Shown here: piece by piece, positions 55,187 to 62,797 of the stretch | Position numbering within the stretch: position 1 is the first letter of the stretch | How the letters are laid out: each line of letters opens with the position of its first letter | From: Streptomyces ambofaciens ATCC 23877 | GTDB lineage: Bacteria; Actinomycetota; Actinomycetes; Streptomycetales; Streptomycetaceae | NCBI RefSeq assembly: GCF_001267885.1 | Contig: NZ_CP012382.1 | Span: forward strand, 4,885,001 to 4,949,000 | Reading direction: 5' to 3' | Length of the DNA: 64,000 nt | Made by a program: the position numbers and the translations under genes | Notes under the pieces: generated by a model | The model's input: the letters and a program-made list of their open reading frames with translations, nothing else | Database searches by the model: none | Told to the model about the DNA's origin: nothing

Positions 55187-56414
55187 TCAGGAACACGCCG
55201 CCCGCGAGCAGCACCAGCAGTCCGCCGGCGATGCCGGCCGCGATGCCGACCCCGCCGGAGCCGTCCGCGGTCGGGGCGCCCGCCACCGGCTTCGTGCCCG
55301 CCGCGCCCTTCCCGGTGCCGCCGGCCTCCCCGGCGGCGCCGTCGCCCGGCTCGGGGCTGGCCTGCGCGGCGCTCCTCGGCGGCACCAGCTCGCCGACCGG
55401 CTCCACCTTGCCGGCCGCCTTGAAGCCCCAGTCGAACAGGCGGGCGGTCTCCTTGTAGACCTCGTTGTGCTCGTCCTTCGCCGGGTTCATGACCGTGACC
55501 AGCAGCACCTTGCCGCCCTGCTCGGCGACGCCGGTGAAGGTGGAGCCCGCGTTGGTGGTGTTGCCGTTCTTCACGCCCGCGATGCCCGGGTAGACGTCCA
55601 TGTCCGAGTCGCCGGACAGCAGCCTGTTGGTGTTCTGGATCTCGAAGGGCTTGCGGGAGGTCTTGCCCTTCTTGTCCTTCTTCGTCTCGCCCGGGAACTT
55701 GGCGCTGACCGTCGACGCGTACTCGCGGAAGTCCTTCTTCTGGAGCCCGGAGCGGGCGAACAACGTCAGGTCGTACGCGGAGGAGACCTGCTCCGGGGCG
55801 TCGTAGCCGTCGGGGCTGACGACGTTCGTGTCGAGGGCCTGGAGCTCCTCGGCGTGGTCGTTCATCTCCGCCACGGTGCTCTCGACGCCGCCGTTCATCG
55901 CGGACAGCACGTGCACGGCGTCGTTGCCGGACCGCAGGAAGACGCCGAGCCACAGGTCGTGGACGGTGTACGTCTCCTCCTCCTTGATGCCGACCATGCT
56001 CGACCCGGCACCGACGTCCGCCAGATCGGAGGGGACGACCTTGTGCTTGGTCGTCTTCGGCCACTTCGGCAGCAGTGTGTCAGCGAACAGCATCTTCAGC
56101 GTGCTCGCCGGGGCCAGCCGCCAGTGCGCGTTGTGCGCGGCGAGCACGTCGCCGGACTCGGCGTCGGCCACGATCCAGGAACGGGCGGTGAGGTCCTTCG
56201 GCAGCACGGGCGCCCCACCCGCCAGGGAGACCTGCGTGCCGGGCTTCCCGAGCCGTGCGCCGCCCACGGTCGACATCGACGCGGGCGGAGCGGCCGACGG
56301 GCTCGCCGAGGGACTCGGGGCGGCCGTCGCGCCGGGCGCGAGGGCGGCGAGAGCGGTCAGGGCGGCGGAGGTGACCGTCAGGGCGCGCCTGGCGGTCTTC
56401 TTGGGTGCGGGCAC
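55134..56414 (-). CDS. D-alanyl-D-alanine carboxypeptidase (S11, PBP5-like), membrane-anchored
   Basis: A 426-residue S11 peptidase. After the signal peptide, the active-site motifs are STLK in LAPASTLKMLF, SGN in FLRSGNDAVH and KNG (instead of KTG) in AGVKNGNTTN. A Pro/Ala/Gly-rich linker leads to a C-terminal transmembrane segment (~390-412) and a basic RRRTRP tail. It trims the terminal D-Ala of peptidoglycan stem peptides. GTG 56414 with GGGAGG ~13 bases upstream. Confidence 0.9.
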   Translation of the reverse strand: MPAPKKTARRALTVTSAALTALAALAPGATAAPSPSASPSAAPPASMSTVGGARLGKPGTQVSLAGGAPVLPKDLTARSWIVADAESGDVLAAHNAHWRLAPASTLKMLFADTLLPKWPKTTKHKVVPSDLADVGAGSSMVGIKEEETYTVHDLWLGVFLRSGNDAVHVLSAMNGGVESTVAEMNDHAEELQALDTNVVSPDGYDAPEQVSSAYDLTLFARSGLQKKDFREYASTVSAKFPGETKKDKKGKTSRKPFEIQNTNRLLSGDSDMDVYPGIAGVKNGNTTNAGSTFTGVAEQGGKVLLVTVMNPAKDEHNEVYKETARLFDWGFKAAGKVEPVGELVPPRSAAQASPEPGDGAAGEAGGTGKGAAGTKPVAGAPTADGSGGVGIAAGIAGGLLVLLAGGVFLINRKWPLPDLVRRRTRP

Positions 56415-56505
56415 GAGCGAGAACGTACCTCCCGGGACCGGCGCGGTCCTACCCCCCTTCCCACCCCGCGCACGGATCCGGACACGGTGCGGCGATACTG
56501 AAACC

Positions 56506-56745
56506 ATGAAGCTCAGCCGCCCCGTCTCCTGGTTCCTGCTCGCTTTCGGGGTGTGGAGCTGGATCATCTGGATCACTTTCGTCAAAAACCTGGTCAAGGA
56601 CGGCAGCGGGCTCGCCTTCGAGGACGGCGACCCCACGGCGTACTTCTGGGTGCACCTGCTGCTCGCCGTCGTGTCCTTCGTATTGGGGACGGTCGTCGGG
56701 GTCATCGGGTTGCGTGGACTGCGCGCACTGCGCCGAACGTCATAG
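56506..56745 (+). CDS. SCO4848-family small membrane protein
   Basis: A 79-residue protein with two transmembrane segments (~7-27, ~49-70; WFLLAFGVWSWIIWITF and HLLLAVVSFVLGTVVGVIGL). It matches the Streptomyces family named after SCO4848. Function unknown. Start ATG 56506, with no strong ribosome site. It precedes the metallophosphoesterase gene by 36 bp. Confidence 0.8.
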   Translation: MKLSRPVSWFLLAFGVWSWIIWITFVKNLVKDGSGLAFEDGDPTAYFWVHLLLAVVSFVLGTVVGVIGLRGLRALRRTS

Positions 56746-56781
56746 GCGTCGAGGACGTCACAACTGAGGGGAATCGACGGC

Positions 56782-58191
56782 ATGGTGGTCGTCTTCGCGC
56801 TTGTCGCGCTGGCCGTGGTGAGCGTCCTCGTGACGGCGAACTGGTACGTGTGGCGGCGCCTGTTCCGCGACACGACCCGGGGCTCCGGCCCGGTGCGCCG
56901 TATCGGCGCGGTGGTGATCGCCGGCGGCTGGGTGCTGGCGGTGGCCGCGCTGGTCGCCGAGCGTGCGGGCGCGCCCTTCTGGCTCCAGCGCGTCCTGGCC
57001 TGGCCCGGCTTCCTGTGGATGGCCCTGTCGATCTACCTGCTGCTGGCGCTGCTGGTGGGCGAGGTCGTCCGTCCGCTGCTGCGGCGGTTCCTGGAGCGTC
57101 GGGCGGCCCGGCGGCCGGCCGCGGGGGAGGCGGGACCGGGGACGGCACAGGCGCCCGGTGCGGACACCGAGCGCATACCGGCGGGAACGGCCCCCCGCGC
57201 GGAGGCCGCGACCGAGGAGGCCGCGCGCGAGGGCGCCGCGCGCCATGAGGCCCCGCCCGAGGAGGCCGCGCCCACCTCGGCGCAGGGCCCCGCACCGGAC
57301 ACCGACCTGTCCGGCACCACGCCCGACGTCGGCTCCGGCGGCCGGCCCGAGAGCCCTCTGGCCCTCCCCTCCCGCCGTCTCTTCGTCTCCCGCGTCGTCG
57401 CCGGCGCCGCCGCCGCGGCGGCCGTGGGGACGGTCGGCTACGGCACGTACGGCGTCCTGAACGGCCCGACGGTGAAGCGGGTGACCGTGCCGCTGGCCAA
57501 GCTCCCGCGCGCGGCGCACGGCTACCGCATCGCCGTCGTCAGCGACATCCACCTCGGCCCGGTGCTCGGCCGGGGCTTCGCGCAGAAGGTCGTCGACACC
57601 ATCAACTCCACGCAGCCCGACCTGATCGCCGTTGTCGGCGACCTGGTCGACGGCAGCGTGAAGGACCTCGGCCCGGCGGCGGCCCCGCTGGCCCAGCTGC
57701 GGGCGAGGCACGGCGCGTACTTCGTCACCGGCAACCACGAGTACTTCTCCGGCGCCGAACAGTGGGTCGCCGAGGTACGGCGGCTCGGCCTGCTGCCGCT
57801 GGAGAACGCCCGCACCGAGCTGCCCCACTTCGACCTGGCCGGCGTCAACGACGTGGCGGGCGAGGACGAGGGCCAGGGCCCCGACTACGACCGGGCCCTC
57901 GGCGACCGGGACCGGACCCGCGCGTGCGTGCTCCTCGCCCACCAGCCGGTGCAGATCCACGACGCCGTCGACCACGGCGTGGACCTCCAGCTCTCCGGCC
58001 ACACCCACGGGGGCCAGCTCTGGCCCGGCAACCTCATCGCGGGCGCCGCCAACCCCACCCTGGCGGGCCTGGAGCACTACGGCGACACGCAGCTCTACGT
58101 CAGCCGCGGCGCGGGCGCCTGGGGCCCGCCCACGCGTGTGGGGGCGCCCTCGGACGTCACGGTGATCGAGCTGGCCTCACTGCGGGCCTGA
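56782..58191 (+). CDS. Membrane-anchored metallophosphoesterase
   Basis: 469 residues. Three or so N-terminal transmembrane segments (~1-95), then ~90 Pro/Glu/Ala-rich residues and another hydrophobic segment (~195-220). A calcineurin-like phosphoesterase domain follows with all metal motifs: VVSDIHLG, VVGDLVDGS, TGNHEYFS, LLAHQP and LSGHTHGGQL. It resembles YkuE/YaeI-type lipid or nucleotide phosphoesterases. Its last 15 bases overlap the end of the convergent TetR gene. Confidence 0.92.
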   Translation: MVVVFALVALAVVSVLVTANWYVWRRLFRDTTRGSGPVRRIGAVVIAGGWVLAVAALVAERAGAPFWLQRVLAWPGFLWMALSIYLLLALLVGEVVRPLLRRFLERRAARRPAAGEAGPGTAQAPGADTERIPAGTAPRAEAATEEAAREGAARHEAPPEEAAPTSAQGPAPDTDLSGTTPDVGSGGRPESPLALPSRRLFVSRVVAGAAAAAAVGTVGYGTYGVLNGPTVKRVTVPLAKLPRAAHGYRIAVVSDIHLGPVLGRGFAQKVVDTINSTQPDLIAVVGDLVDGSVKDLGPAAAPLAQLRARHGAYFVTGNHEYFSGAEQWVAEVRRLGLLPLENARTELPHFDLAGVNDVAGEDEGQGPDYDRALGDRDRTRACVLLAHQPVQIHDAVDHGVDLQLSGHTHGGQLWPGNLIAGAANPTLAGLEHYGDTQLYVSRGAGAWGPPTRVGAPSDVTVIELASLRA

Positions 58192-58953
58192 GGGGTCCCC
58201 TGCGGCGGTGTCCCGCGAGGGTGCCGCCTTCTTCGCCGGGTCCGGCAGCGCCTTGGTCATCCCCGGCAGGAAGTCCGTGAACAGCTCGTGCACCTCGCGC
58301 ACCAGCGGGCGCAGTACCCGGAAGCGGGCCAGGGCCACACCCCGCGCGGTCAGCCGGGCACCGCGCTCGGCGAGGCGGTAGCTGCGCTCGCGCCCCTCCG
58401 TCCGGTCGAAGATCCAGTACAGGACCAGACCCATCTGGGAGAGCCACAGCAGCTCGGGCAGGATGTCCCGCAGTTCCGCGGGCACCTTGGTCCTCGTCCC
58501 GGCCAGCACCGAGCGGTGGACGCTGATGGCCTCCACGCGCGCGTGCTCCGACTCGGGGGAGAAGGGGCTGAGCGGGCTGTCCGGATCGGCCGCGTTCTTG
58601 AAGAACTGCACCGCGAACTCGTGGTACGGCGTGGCGATGTCCAGCCAGACCTTCAGCACGCCCGCCAGCCGGGACTCCAGGTCGGTCTCCTTGGCCAGCA
58701 CCTCCCGGACCGCCGCCTGGTGCTCGGCGGCGATCCGGTCGTAGAAGCCCTGGATCAGGTGCTCCTTGCCGGCGAAGTAGTAGTACGCGTTGCCGACGGA
58801 GACCCCGGCCTCCTGGGCGATGGCCCGCATGGTGGTCCGGTCGTAGCCGCGTTCCTGGAACAGCCGCATGGCCGTCTCCAGGATCAGCGCGCGGGTCTGC
58901 TCGGACTTGCTGAGGGGGGCACCGTCGTCGGGGCCGTCGTTCTTCGCAGGCAC
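58177..58953 (-). CDS. TetR-family regulator, likely autoregulatory
   Basis: A 258-residue TetR protein. The N-terminal HTH is at ~20-65 (ILETAMRLFQERGYDRTTMRAIAQEAGVSVGNAYYYFAGKE). The longer C-terminal ligand domain includes TPYHEFAVQFFKNAADPDSP and a charged tail. It is the third gene of a minus-strand operon whose promoter carries two TTGAAC-type palindromes, the best candidates for its operator. Start GTG 58953. Confidence 0.92.
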   Translation of the reverse strand: MPAKNDGPDDGAPLSKSEQTRALILETAMRLFQERGYDRTTMRAIAQEAGVSVGNAYYYFAGKEHLIQGFYDRIAAEHQAAVREVLAKETDLESRLAGVLKVWLDIATPYHEFAVQFFKNAADPDSPLSPFSPESEHARVEAISVHRSVLAGTRTKVPAELRDILPELLWLSQMGLVLYWIFDRTEGRERSYRLAERGARLTARGVALARFRVLRPLVREVHELFTDFLPGMTKALPDPAKKAAPSRDTAAGDPSGPQ

Positions 58954-58964
58954 GGGACCAGAGC

Positions 58965-59447
58965 CTAACGAGTGGCGCAGGTGCCGTCGTCACAGCCGGG
59001 GCCCGTGTACATCCACCCGTGGCCCGGCTCGTAGACCCAGCCGTCGGCGCGACGGTAGCCGTTGCCGCCCCACCGGCCCGCCCGGCGCCACTTGGCGGCG
59101 GCCAGCACGGCGCCCCTGGCCAGCTTCGCCCCGGCGGGCGTGCCGAGCCGGTGGGCGAGCGGCCGGTGCTCGCGCAGCGCCCACAGGACGACGATCCAGG
59201 CGGCGGCGCCCCGGTACACCTGCCCGGCGTCGCCGACCACGGTGACCTCCTCCAGGGAGGTGCCGTGGTCGAGCCCCGGGAAGCGCCGGCGCGCCTCGTC
59301 CGACCCGGCCGGGACCAGCTCCAGCGGCACCAGCCGCGGCTGCCGCAGCAGCCAGTCCCGTACGTGGGTGCACAGGGAGCACTCGGCGTCGTAGAGGACG
59401 GTGAGCCGGCGCACGGGGGCGCCGGCCGTCCCGGGAGCGGGAGCCAT
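58965..59447 (-). CDS. DCC1-like (DUF393) thiol-disulfide protein
   Basis: A 160-residue protein with the DUF393 motif VLYDAECSLCTHVRDWL (DxxCxxC). DCC proteins are predicted thioredoxin-like thiol oxidoreductases. The C-terminus adds a Trp/Gly-rich stretch with two more cysteines (GPGCDDGTCATR). Second gene of the TetR operon, four bases after the previous stop. Confidence 0.88.
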   Translation of the reverse strand: MAPAPGTAGAPVRRLTVLYDAECSLCTHVRDWLLRQPRLVPLELVPAGSDEARRRFPGLDHGTSLEEVTVVGDAGQVYRGAAAWIVVLWALREHRPLAHRLGTPAGAKLARGAVLAAAKWRRAGRWGGNGYRRADGWVYEPGHGWMYTGPGCDDGTCATR

Positions 59448-59451
59448 CGGC

Positions 59452-59859
59452 TCAGGCCCCGGCCGTCGGGGCCACCCAGCCCTGCGGCGGGACCGGCGGC
59501 ACCTGCTCCCGCTCCATCACCCCGCGCCGCCGGATGCGGTTGAGCACGTACACGTTGCCGAGGTGCATCACGCCGAGCACCAACAGCACCACGCCGAGCT
59601 TGGTCGACAGCGCCTCGAAGACGCCCCGGGTGTCGACGATGGTCTCGTCGTCGCTCAGGTAGAGGGCGACGAAGCCGAGGTTGACGAGGTAGAAGCCCAC
59701 CACCAGGAGGTGGTTGACGGCGTCGGCGAGCTTCTCGTTGCCGTGCAGCACGTCGGAGAGGAAGACCCGGCCGTTGCGGCTGAGCGTGCGGGCCACCCAG
59801 ATGGTCAGACCGATGCTGACCAGCAGGTAGATGACGTAGGCGATGACGGTGCGGTCCAT
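59452..59859 (-). CDS. Three-segment membrane protein of the TetR operon
   Basis: 135 residues with hydrophobic segments at ~4-24, ~44-68 and ~85-108 (VIYLLVSIGLTIWVA, HLLVVGFYLVNLGFVALYL, GVVLLVLGVMHLGNVYVL). I recognise no named family. First gene of the operon. ATG 59859 follows AAGGGGTGGGGC, and its promoter carries the twin operators. Confidence 0.8.
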   Translation of the reverse strand: MDRTVIAYVIYLLVSIGLTIWVARTLSRNGRVFLSDVLHGNEKLADAVNHLLVVGFYLVNLGFVALYLSDDETIVDTRGVFEALSTKLGVVLLVLGVMHLGNVYVLNRIRRRGVMEREQVPPVPPQGWVAPTAGA

Positions 59860-59872
59860 GCCCCACCCCTTC

Positions 59873-59886
59873 TTGAACGCGTTCAA
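59873..59886. promoter_or_regulatory. TetR operator candidate, copy 2 (TTGAACGCGTTCAA)
   Basis: A perfect 14-bp palindrome in the leader of the membrane-protein gene, 14 bp before its ATG. Nearly identical to the copy over the -35 box, 45 bp centre to centre. Confidence 0.7.
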
Positions 59887-59902
59887 AACGCTGACGGGGA
59901 TG

Positions 59903-59931
59903 ACTCTAGACCCGTTTTTGAACACGTTCAA
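59903..59931 (-). promoter_or_regulatory. Promoter and overlapping TetR operator, copy 1
   Basis: On the minus strand the -35 TTGAAC (59931-59926), a 17-base spacer and -10 TAGAGT (59908-59903) form a good vegetative promoter. TTGAACACGTTCAA (59918-59931, one mismatch from palindromic) covers the -35 box, so a bound regulator would block the polymerase. The TetR encoded in this operon is the natural candidate. Confidence 0.75.
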
Positions 59932-60010
59932 GCGAGAGGCGGGGAAGGCTGGGCGAACGGGCGGACGGGTGGACGGGTGGACGGGCCGAGTCGGGGGAGG
60001 AGGGGCCGCC

Positions 60011-60421
60011 TCAGAGGCGGCGGGCCAGCTCGGGCCGCTTGGAGTAGTCCGTGAGGCCGACGACGTTGCCCCAGGGGTCGGCGAACTCGACGGTCCAGCC
60101 GGTGGCGACGGAGAAGGGCTCGTCGAGCGGCTCCACCCCGGCGTCGCGCAGCGCCCGGGACGCGGTGCGGGCGTCCGACACCTCCAGCCACACCCGCGCG
60201 GAGGGCCACAGCGGCGGCCGCCGCCCGAACTCCTCCTCGGCCCGCAGCAGGAGGCCCGGCGTCTCGCCGCCGGCCTTCAGCAGGGCGATCCCGGCCTCGT
60301 CGAGCCGGAAGGCGACCGGGAAGCCGGCCCGCTCGTAGAAGTCGACGGCCGCACCGAGGTCCCCGACGGGCAGCAGGACGTTGTCGAACCCGAGCAGTTC
60401 GTACGACTCATGATCTGACAT
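60011..60421 (-). CDS. VOC-family (glyoxalase-like) protein
   Basis: A 136-residue vicinal-oxygen-chelate protein with two beta-alpha-beta-beta-beta halves (VLLPVGDLGAAVDFYERAGF, then VWLEVSDARTASRALRDAG and ATGWTVEFADPWGNVVGLTDYS). Substrate unknown. The ATG at 60421 lies in a TGACGTCA palindrome. Not part of the TetR operon. Confidence 0.88.
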   Translation of the reverse strand: MSDHESYELLGFDNVLLPVGDLGAAVDFYERAGFPVAFRLDEAGIALLKAGGETPGLLLRAEEEFGRRPPLWPSARVWLEVSDARTASRALRDAGVEPLDEPFSVATGWTVEFADPWGNVVGLTDYSKRPELARRL

Positions 60422-60588
60422 GACGTCACATTAGGTGTGCGGGGCGCGAACCGGGCGCAAGCGGCGGCGGGGCGGCGGCGCGGTCACTCGTTGGGGCGGA
60501 CGGCCTTCCCGGGCCCCGACTTCTCTTTGTCCTTCCGGTCCTGCAATATGACCGGCAGTTTCCCGCGACGTCCAGGAGTGACACCACT

Positions 60589-61038
60589 GTGAGCGAGCAG
60601 CCGCAGCAGCCGTCCCAGCCGCCCGGTTACGGCTACCCGAACCAGGGCCCCGGCCCGGCCGATCAGGCCGGTCAGGCCGGCCCCTACGGCTACCCGCAGG
60701 GTGCCTACCAGCAGCCCGGTCACCAGCCGCCGCCCGGCGGCTACCAGGCGCCGGGCTACCAGCAGGCGCCCGGGTACTACGCCCCCGACCCCAACGTGCC
60801 CTTCGGCTACGACCCCTACGGTCGCCCGTACTCGGACAAGTCGAAGATCGTCGCCGGTATCCTCCAGCTCTTCCTCGGCACCTTCGGCATAGGCCGCTTC
60901 TACGTCGGCAACGTCGGCATGGGCATAGCCCAGTTGCTCACCTGCGGCGGCCTGGGCTTCTGGGCGCTGGTCGACGGCATCATCTACCTGGTCAGCAACG
61001 ACCGTACGGACGCCCAGGGGCGGATCCTGCGTGGCTGA
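60589..61038 (+). CDS. TM2-domain membrane protein with a Gly/Tyr/Gln/Pro-rich tail
   Basis: A 149-residue protein: ~85 residues of GYG/GYQ/PGY repeats, then a TM2 domain (SKIVAGILQLFLGTFGIGRF, QLLTCGGLGFWALVDGIIYL). GTG 60589. It overlaps the DUF2752 gene by eight bases. Its TM2 half is nearly identical to that of the gene at 61657. Confidence 0.9.
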   Translation: MSEQPQQPSQPPGYGYPNQGPGPADQAGQAGPYGYPQGAYQQPGHQPPPGGYQAPGYQQAPGYYAPDPNVPFGYDPYGRPYSDKSKIVAGILQLFLGTFGIGRFYVGNVGMGIAQLLTCGGLGFWALVDGIIYLVSNDRTDAQGRILRG

Positions 61039-61450
61039 GGCGGCTCGTCCCGCACCACCCGGCCGGCGGCGCCTGCCGCGGCACCCGGCGGCGGCACCCC
61101 TCGCGGTGCTCGTCGCGGGCGCCGCGGGCGCCGGCTACCTCTGGGCCACCGACCCGCACGAGCCCGGACACCTGCTGCCGCAGTGCCCGTTCCGCTACGT
61201 CACCGGCCTGCTGTGCCCGGCCTGCGGCGGCACCCGCATGACGTACGACCTGATGCACGGTCACTTCGCGGCCGCCTGGCTGGACAACCGGGCCCTGCTG
61301 CTGGCCGCGCCGTTCGCGCTGGCGCTGTGGGGGCGCTGGACGGTGGAGGGGCTGCGCGGCCGTCCCTACCGGCCCCGGATCGCCCCGTGGGCCCAGGCGT
61401 CGATCCTGCTGGCGGCGGTGGCCTGGACGGTCACCCGCAACGTCGTATGA
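61031..61450 (+). CDS. DUF2752 membrane protein
   Basis: A 139-residue protein with three hydrophobic segments and the DUF2752 signature CPFRYVTGLLCPACGGTRMT. GTG 61031, coupled to the TM2 gene. TM2-DUF2752 pairs are common in Streptomyces; function unknown. Confidence 0.9.
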   Translation: MAEAARPAPPGRRRLPRHPAAAPLAVLVAGAAGAGYLWATDPHEPGHLLPQCPFRYVTGLLCPACGGTRMTYDLMHGHFAAAWLDNRALLLAAPFALALWGRWTVEGLRGRPYRPRIAPWAQASILLAAVAWTVTRNVV

Positions 61451-61656
61451 GCAACGCGGATCACGAAATGGGAACGTTGGATCATAATATTTCCCAACCG
61501 GCCCGCTCGTCTCCTACGCTTCCTCACGCACAGGGGGGGACGGCCACGTCACTGACGTGAGCCGCCGTGCGTCGAGCGTGCGATCAGCGGTGTTCCCTCC
61601 TGGGCCGCCGGGGCTCTCCGCCCCGGACCGTCCCACATCTCCCCAGGAGCACCACC

Positions 61657-61923
61657 ATGACCGTCCCCCCGAACGCCGCCGCTCCCTACGGTGTCGACCC
61701 GCAGGGCCGTCCGTACTCGGACAAGTCGAAGATCGTCGCCGGTATCCTCCAGCTCTTCCTGGGCACCCTGGGCATCGGCCGCTTCTACGTGGGTTCCGTC
61801 GGCGTGGGCGTGGCTCAGCTGCTGACCTGCGGTGGCCTGGGCGTCTGGGCGCTGATCGACGGCATCATGTTCCTGGTCAGCAACGACCGCACGGACAAGG
61901 AAGGCCGCCCGCTGCGCGGCTGA
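61657..61923 (+). CDS. TM2-domain membrane protein, short paralogue
   Basis: An 88-residue TM2 protein almost lacking the repeat tail. From YSDKSKIVAGILQLFLGT onward it is nearly the same as the gene at 60589, so a local duplication is likely. ATG 61657 has CAGGAG about nine bases upstream. The 206-bp gap before it has an AT-rich patch (GGATCATAATATTTCC near 61481) that may be its promoter. Confidence 0.9.
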   Translation: MTVPPNAAAPYGVDPQGRPYSDKSKIVAGILQLFLGTLGIGRFYVGSVGVGVAQLLTCGGLGVWALIDGIMFLVSNDRTDKEGRPLRG

Positions 61924-61963
61924 CGCCCCGTCACCCGGGCGGCGCCGCCGCCCGCGACGCGGA

Positions 61964-62006
61964 ACGGCCGAGGGCCCCGATCGACGTGATCGGGGCCCTC
62001 GGCCGT
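61964..62006. terminator. Bidirectional hairpin between the TM2 gene and sdhB
   Basis: A 19-bp perfect stem (ACGGCCGAGGGCCCCGATC and complement) with a five-base loop, between two convergent genes. Confidence 0.9.
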
Positions 62007-62023
62007 GGCGGTGGAACGGCGGA

Positions 62024-62797
62024 TCAGAAGCGGCGCGTGATGAGCGCCCGCTTCACCTCCGCGATCGCCTTGGTGACCTCGATACCGCGCGGGCAGGCGT
62101 CCGTGCAGTTGAAGGTCGTGCGGCAGCGCCAGACGCCGTCGCGGTCGTTCAGGATCTCCAGCCGCTGCTCGCCGGCCTCGTCGCGCGAGTCGAAGATGAA
62201 GCGGTGGGCGTTGACGATCGCCGCCGGGCCGAAGTACTGCCCGTCGTTCCAGAACACCGGGCACGAGGACGTGCAGGCGGCGCACAGGATGCACTTCGTC
62301 GTGTCGTCGAAGCGCTCGCGGTCCTCGGCGGACTGGAGACGCTCACGCGTCGGCTCGTTGGTGTCCTTCGTGATCAGGAAGGGCATCACGTCCCGGTACG
62401 CCTGGAAGAACGGCTCCATGTCGACGACCAGGTCCTTGAGGACCGTCAGGCCCTTGATGGCCTCGACCGTGATCGGCTTCTCGGGGTTGATGTCCTTGAT
62501 CAGCGTCTTGCAGGCGAGCCTGTTCTTGCCGTTGATCCGCATGGCGTCCGAACCGCAGATGCCGTGCGCGCAGGAGCGGCGGAAGGTGAGGCTTCCGTCC
62601 AGGTCCCACTTGATCTTGTGCAGCGCGTCGAGGACGCGCTCCTTCGGGTCGATCTCCAGCTGGAAGTCTTCCCAGGCGGCCTCCGCCGAGACCTCCGGGT
62701 TGAACCGCCGGACGCGGAAGGTGACCGTGATGTACGGGGAGTCGGCGAAGCCGGGCTCGGGGGCCTTGTCGCTCTTCTCCATGACAGGGGTAGCCAT
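62024..62797 (-). CDS. sdhB: Succinate dehydrogenase iron-sulfur subunit
   Basis: 257 residues. The N-terminal [2Fe-2S] domain has CAHGICGSDAM and the following Cys in NRLACKTL. The C-terminal domain has CILCAACTSSCP and CRTTFNCTDACPRG for the [4Fe-4S] and [3Fe-4S] clusters. It passes electrons from SdhA to quinone. ATG 62797 overlaps the sdhA stop by one base (TGATG). Confidence 0.97.
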   Translation of the reverse strand: MATPVMEKSDKAPEPGFADSPYITVTFRVRRFNPEVSAEAAWEDFQLEIDPKERVLDALHKIKWDLDGSLTFRRSCAHGICGSDAMRINGKNRLACKTLIKDINPEKPITVEAIKGLTVLKDLVVDMEPFFQAYRDVMPFLITKDTNEPTRERLQSAEDRERFDDTTKCILCAACTSSCPVFWNDGQYFGPAAIVNAHRFIFDSRDEAGEQRLEILNDRDGVWRCRTTFNCTDACPRGIEVTKAIAEVKRALITRRF

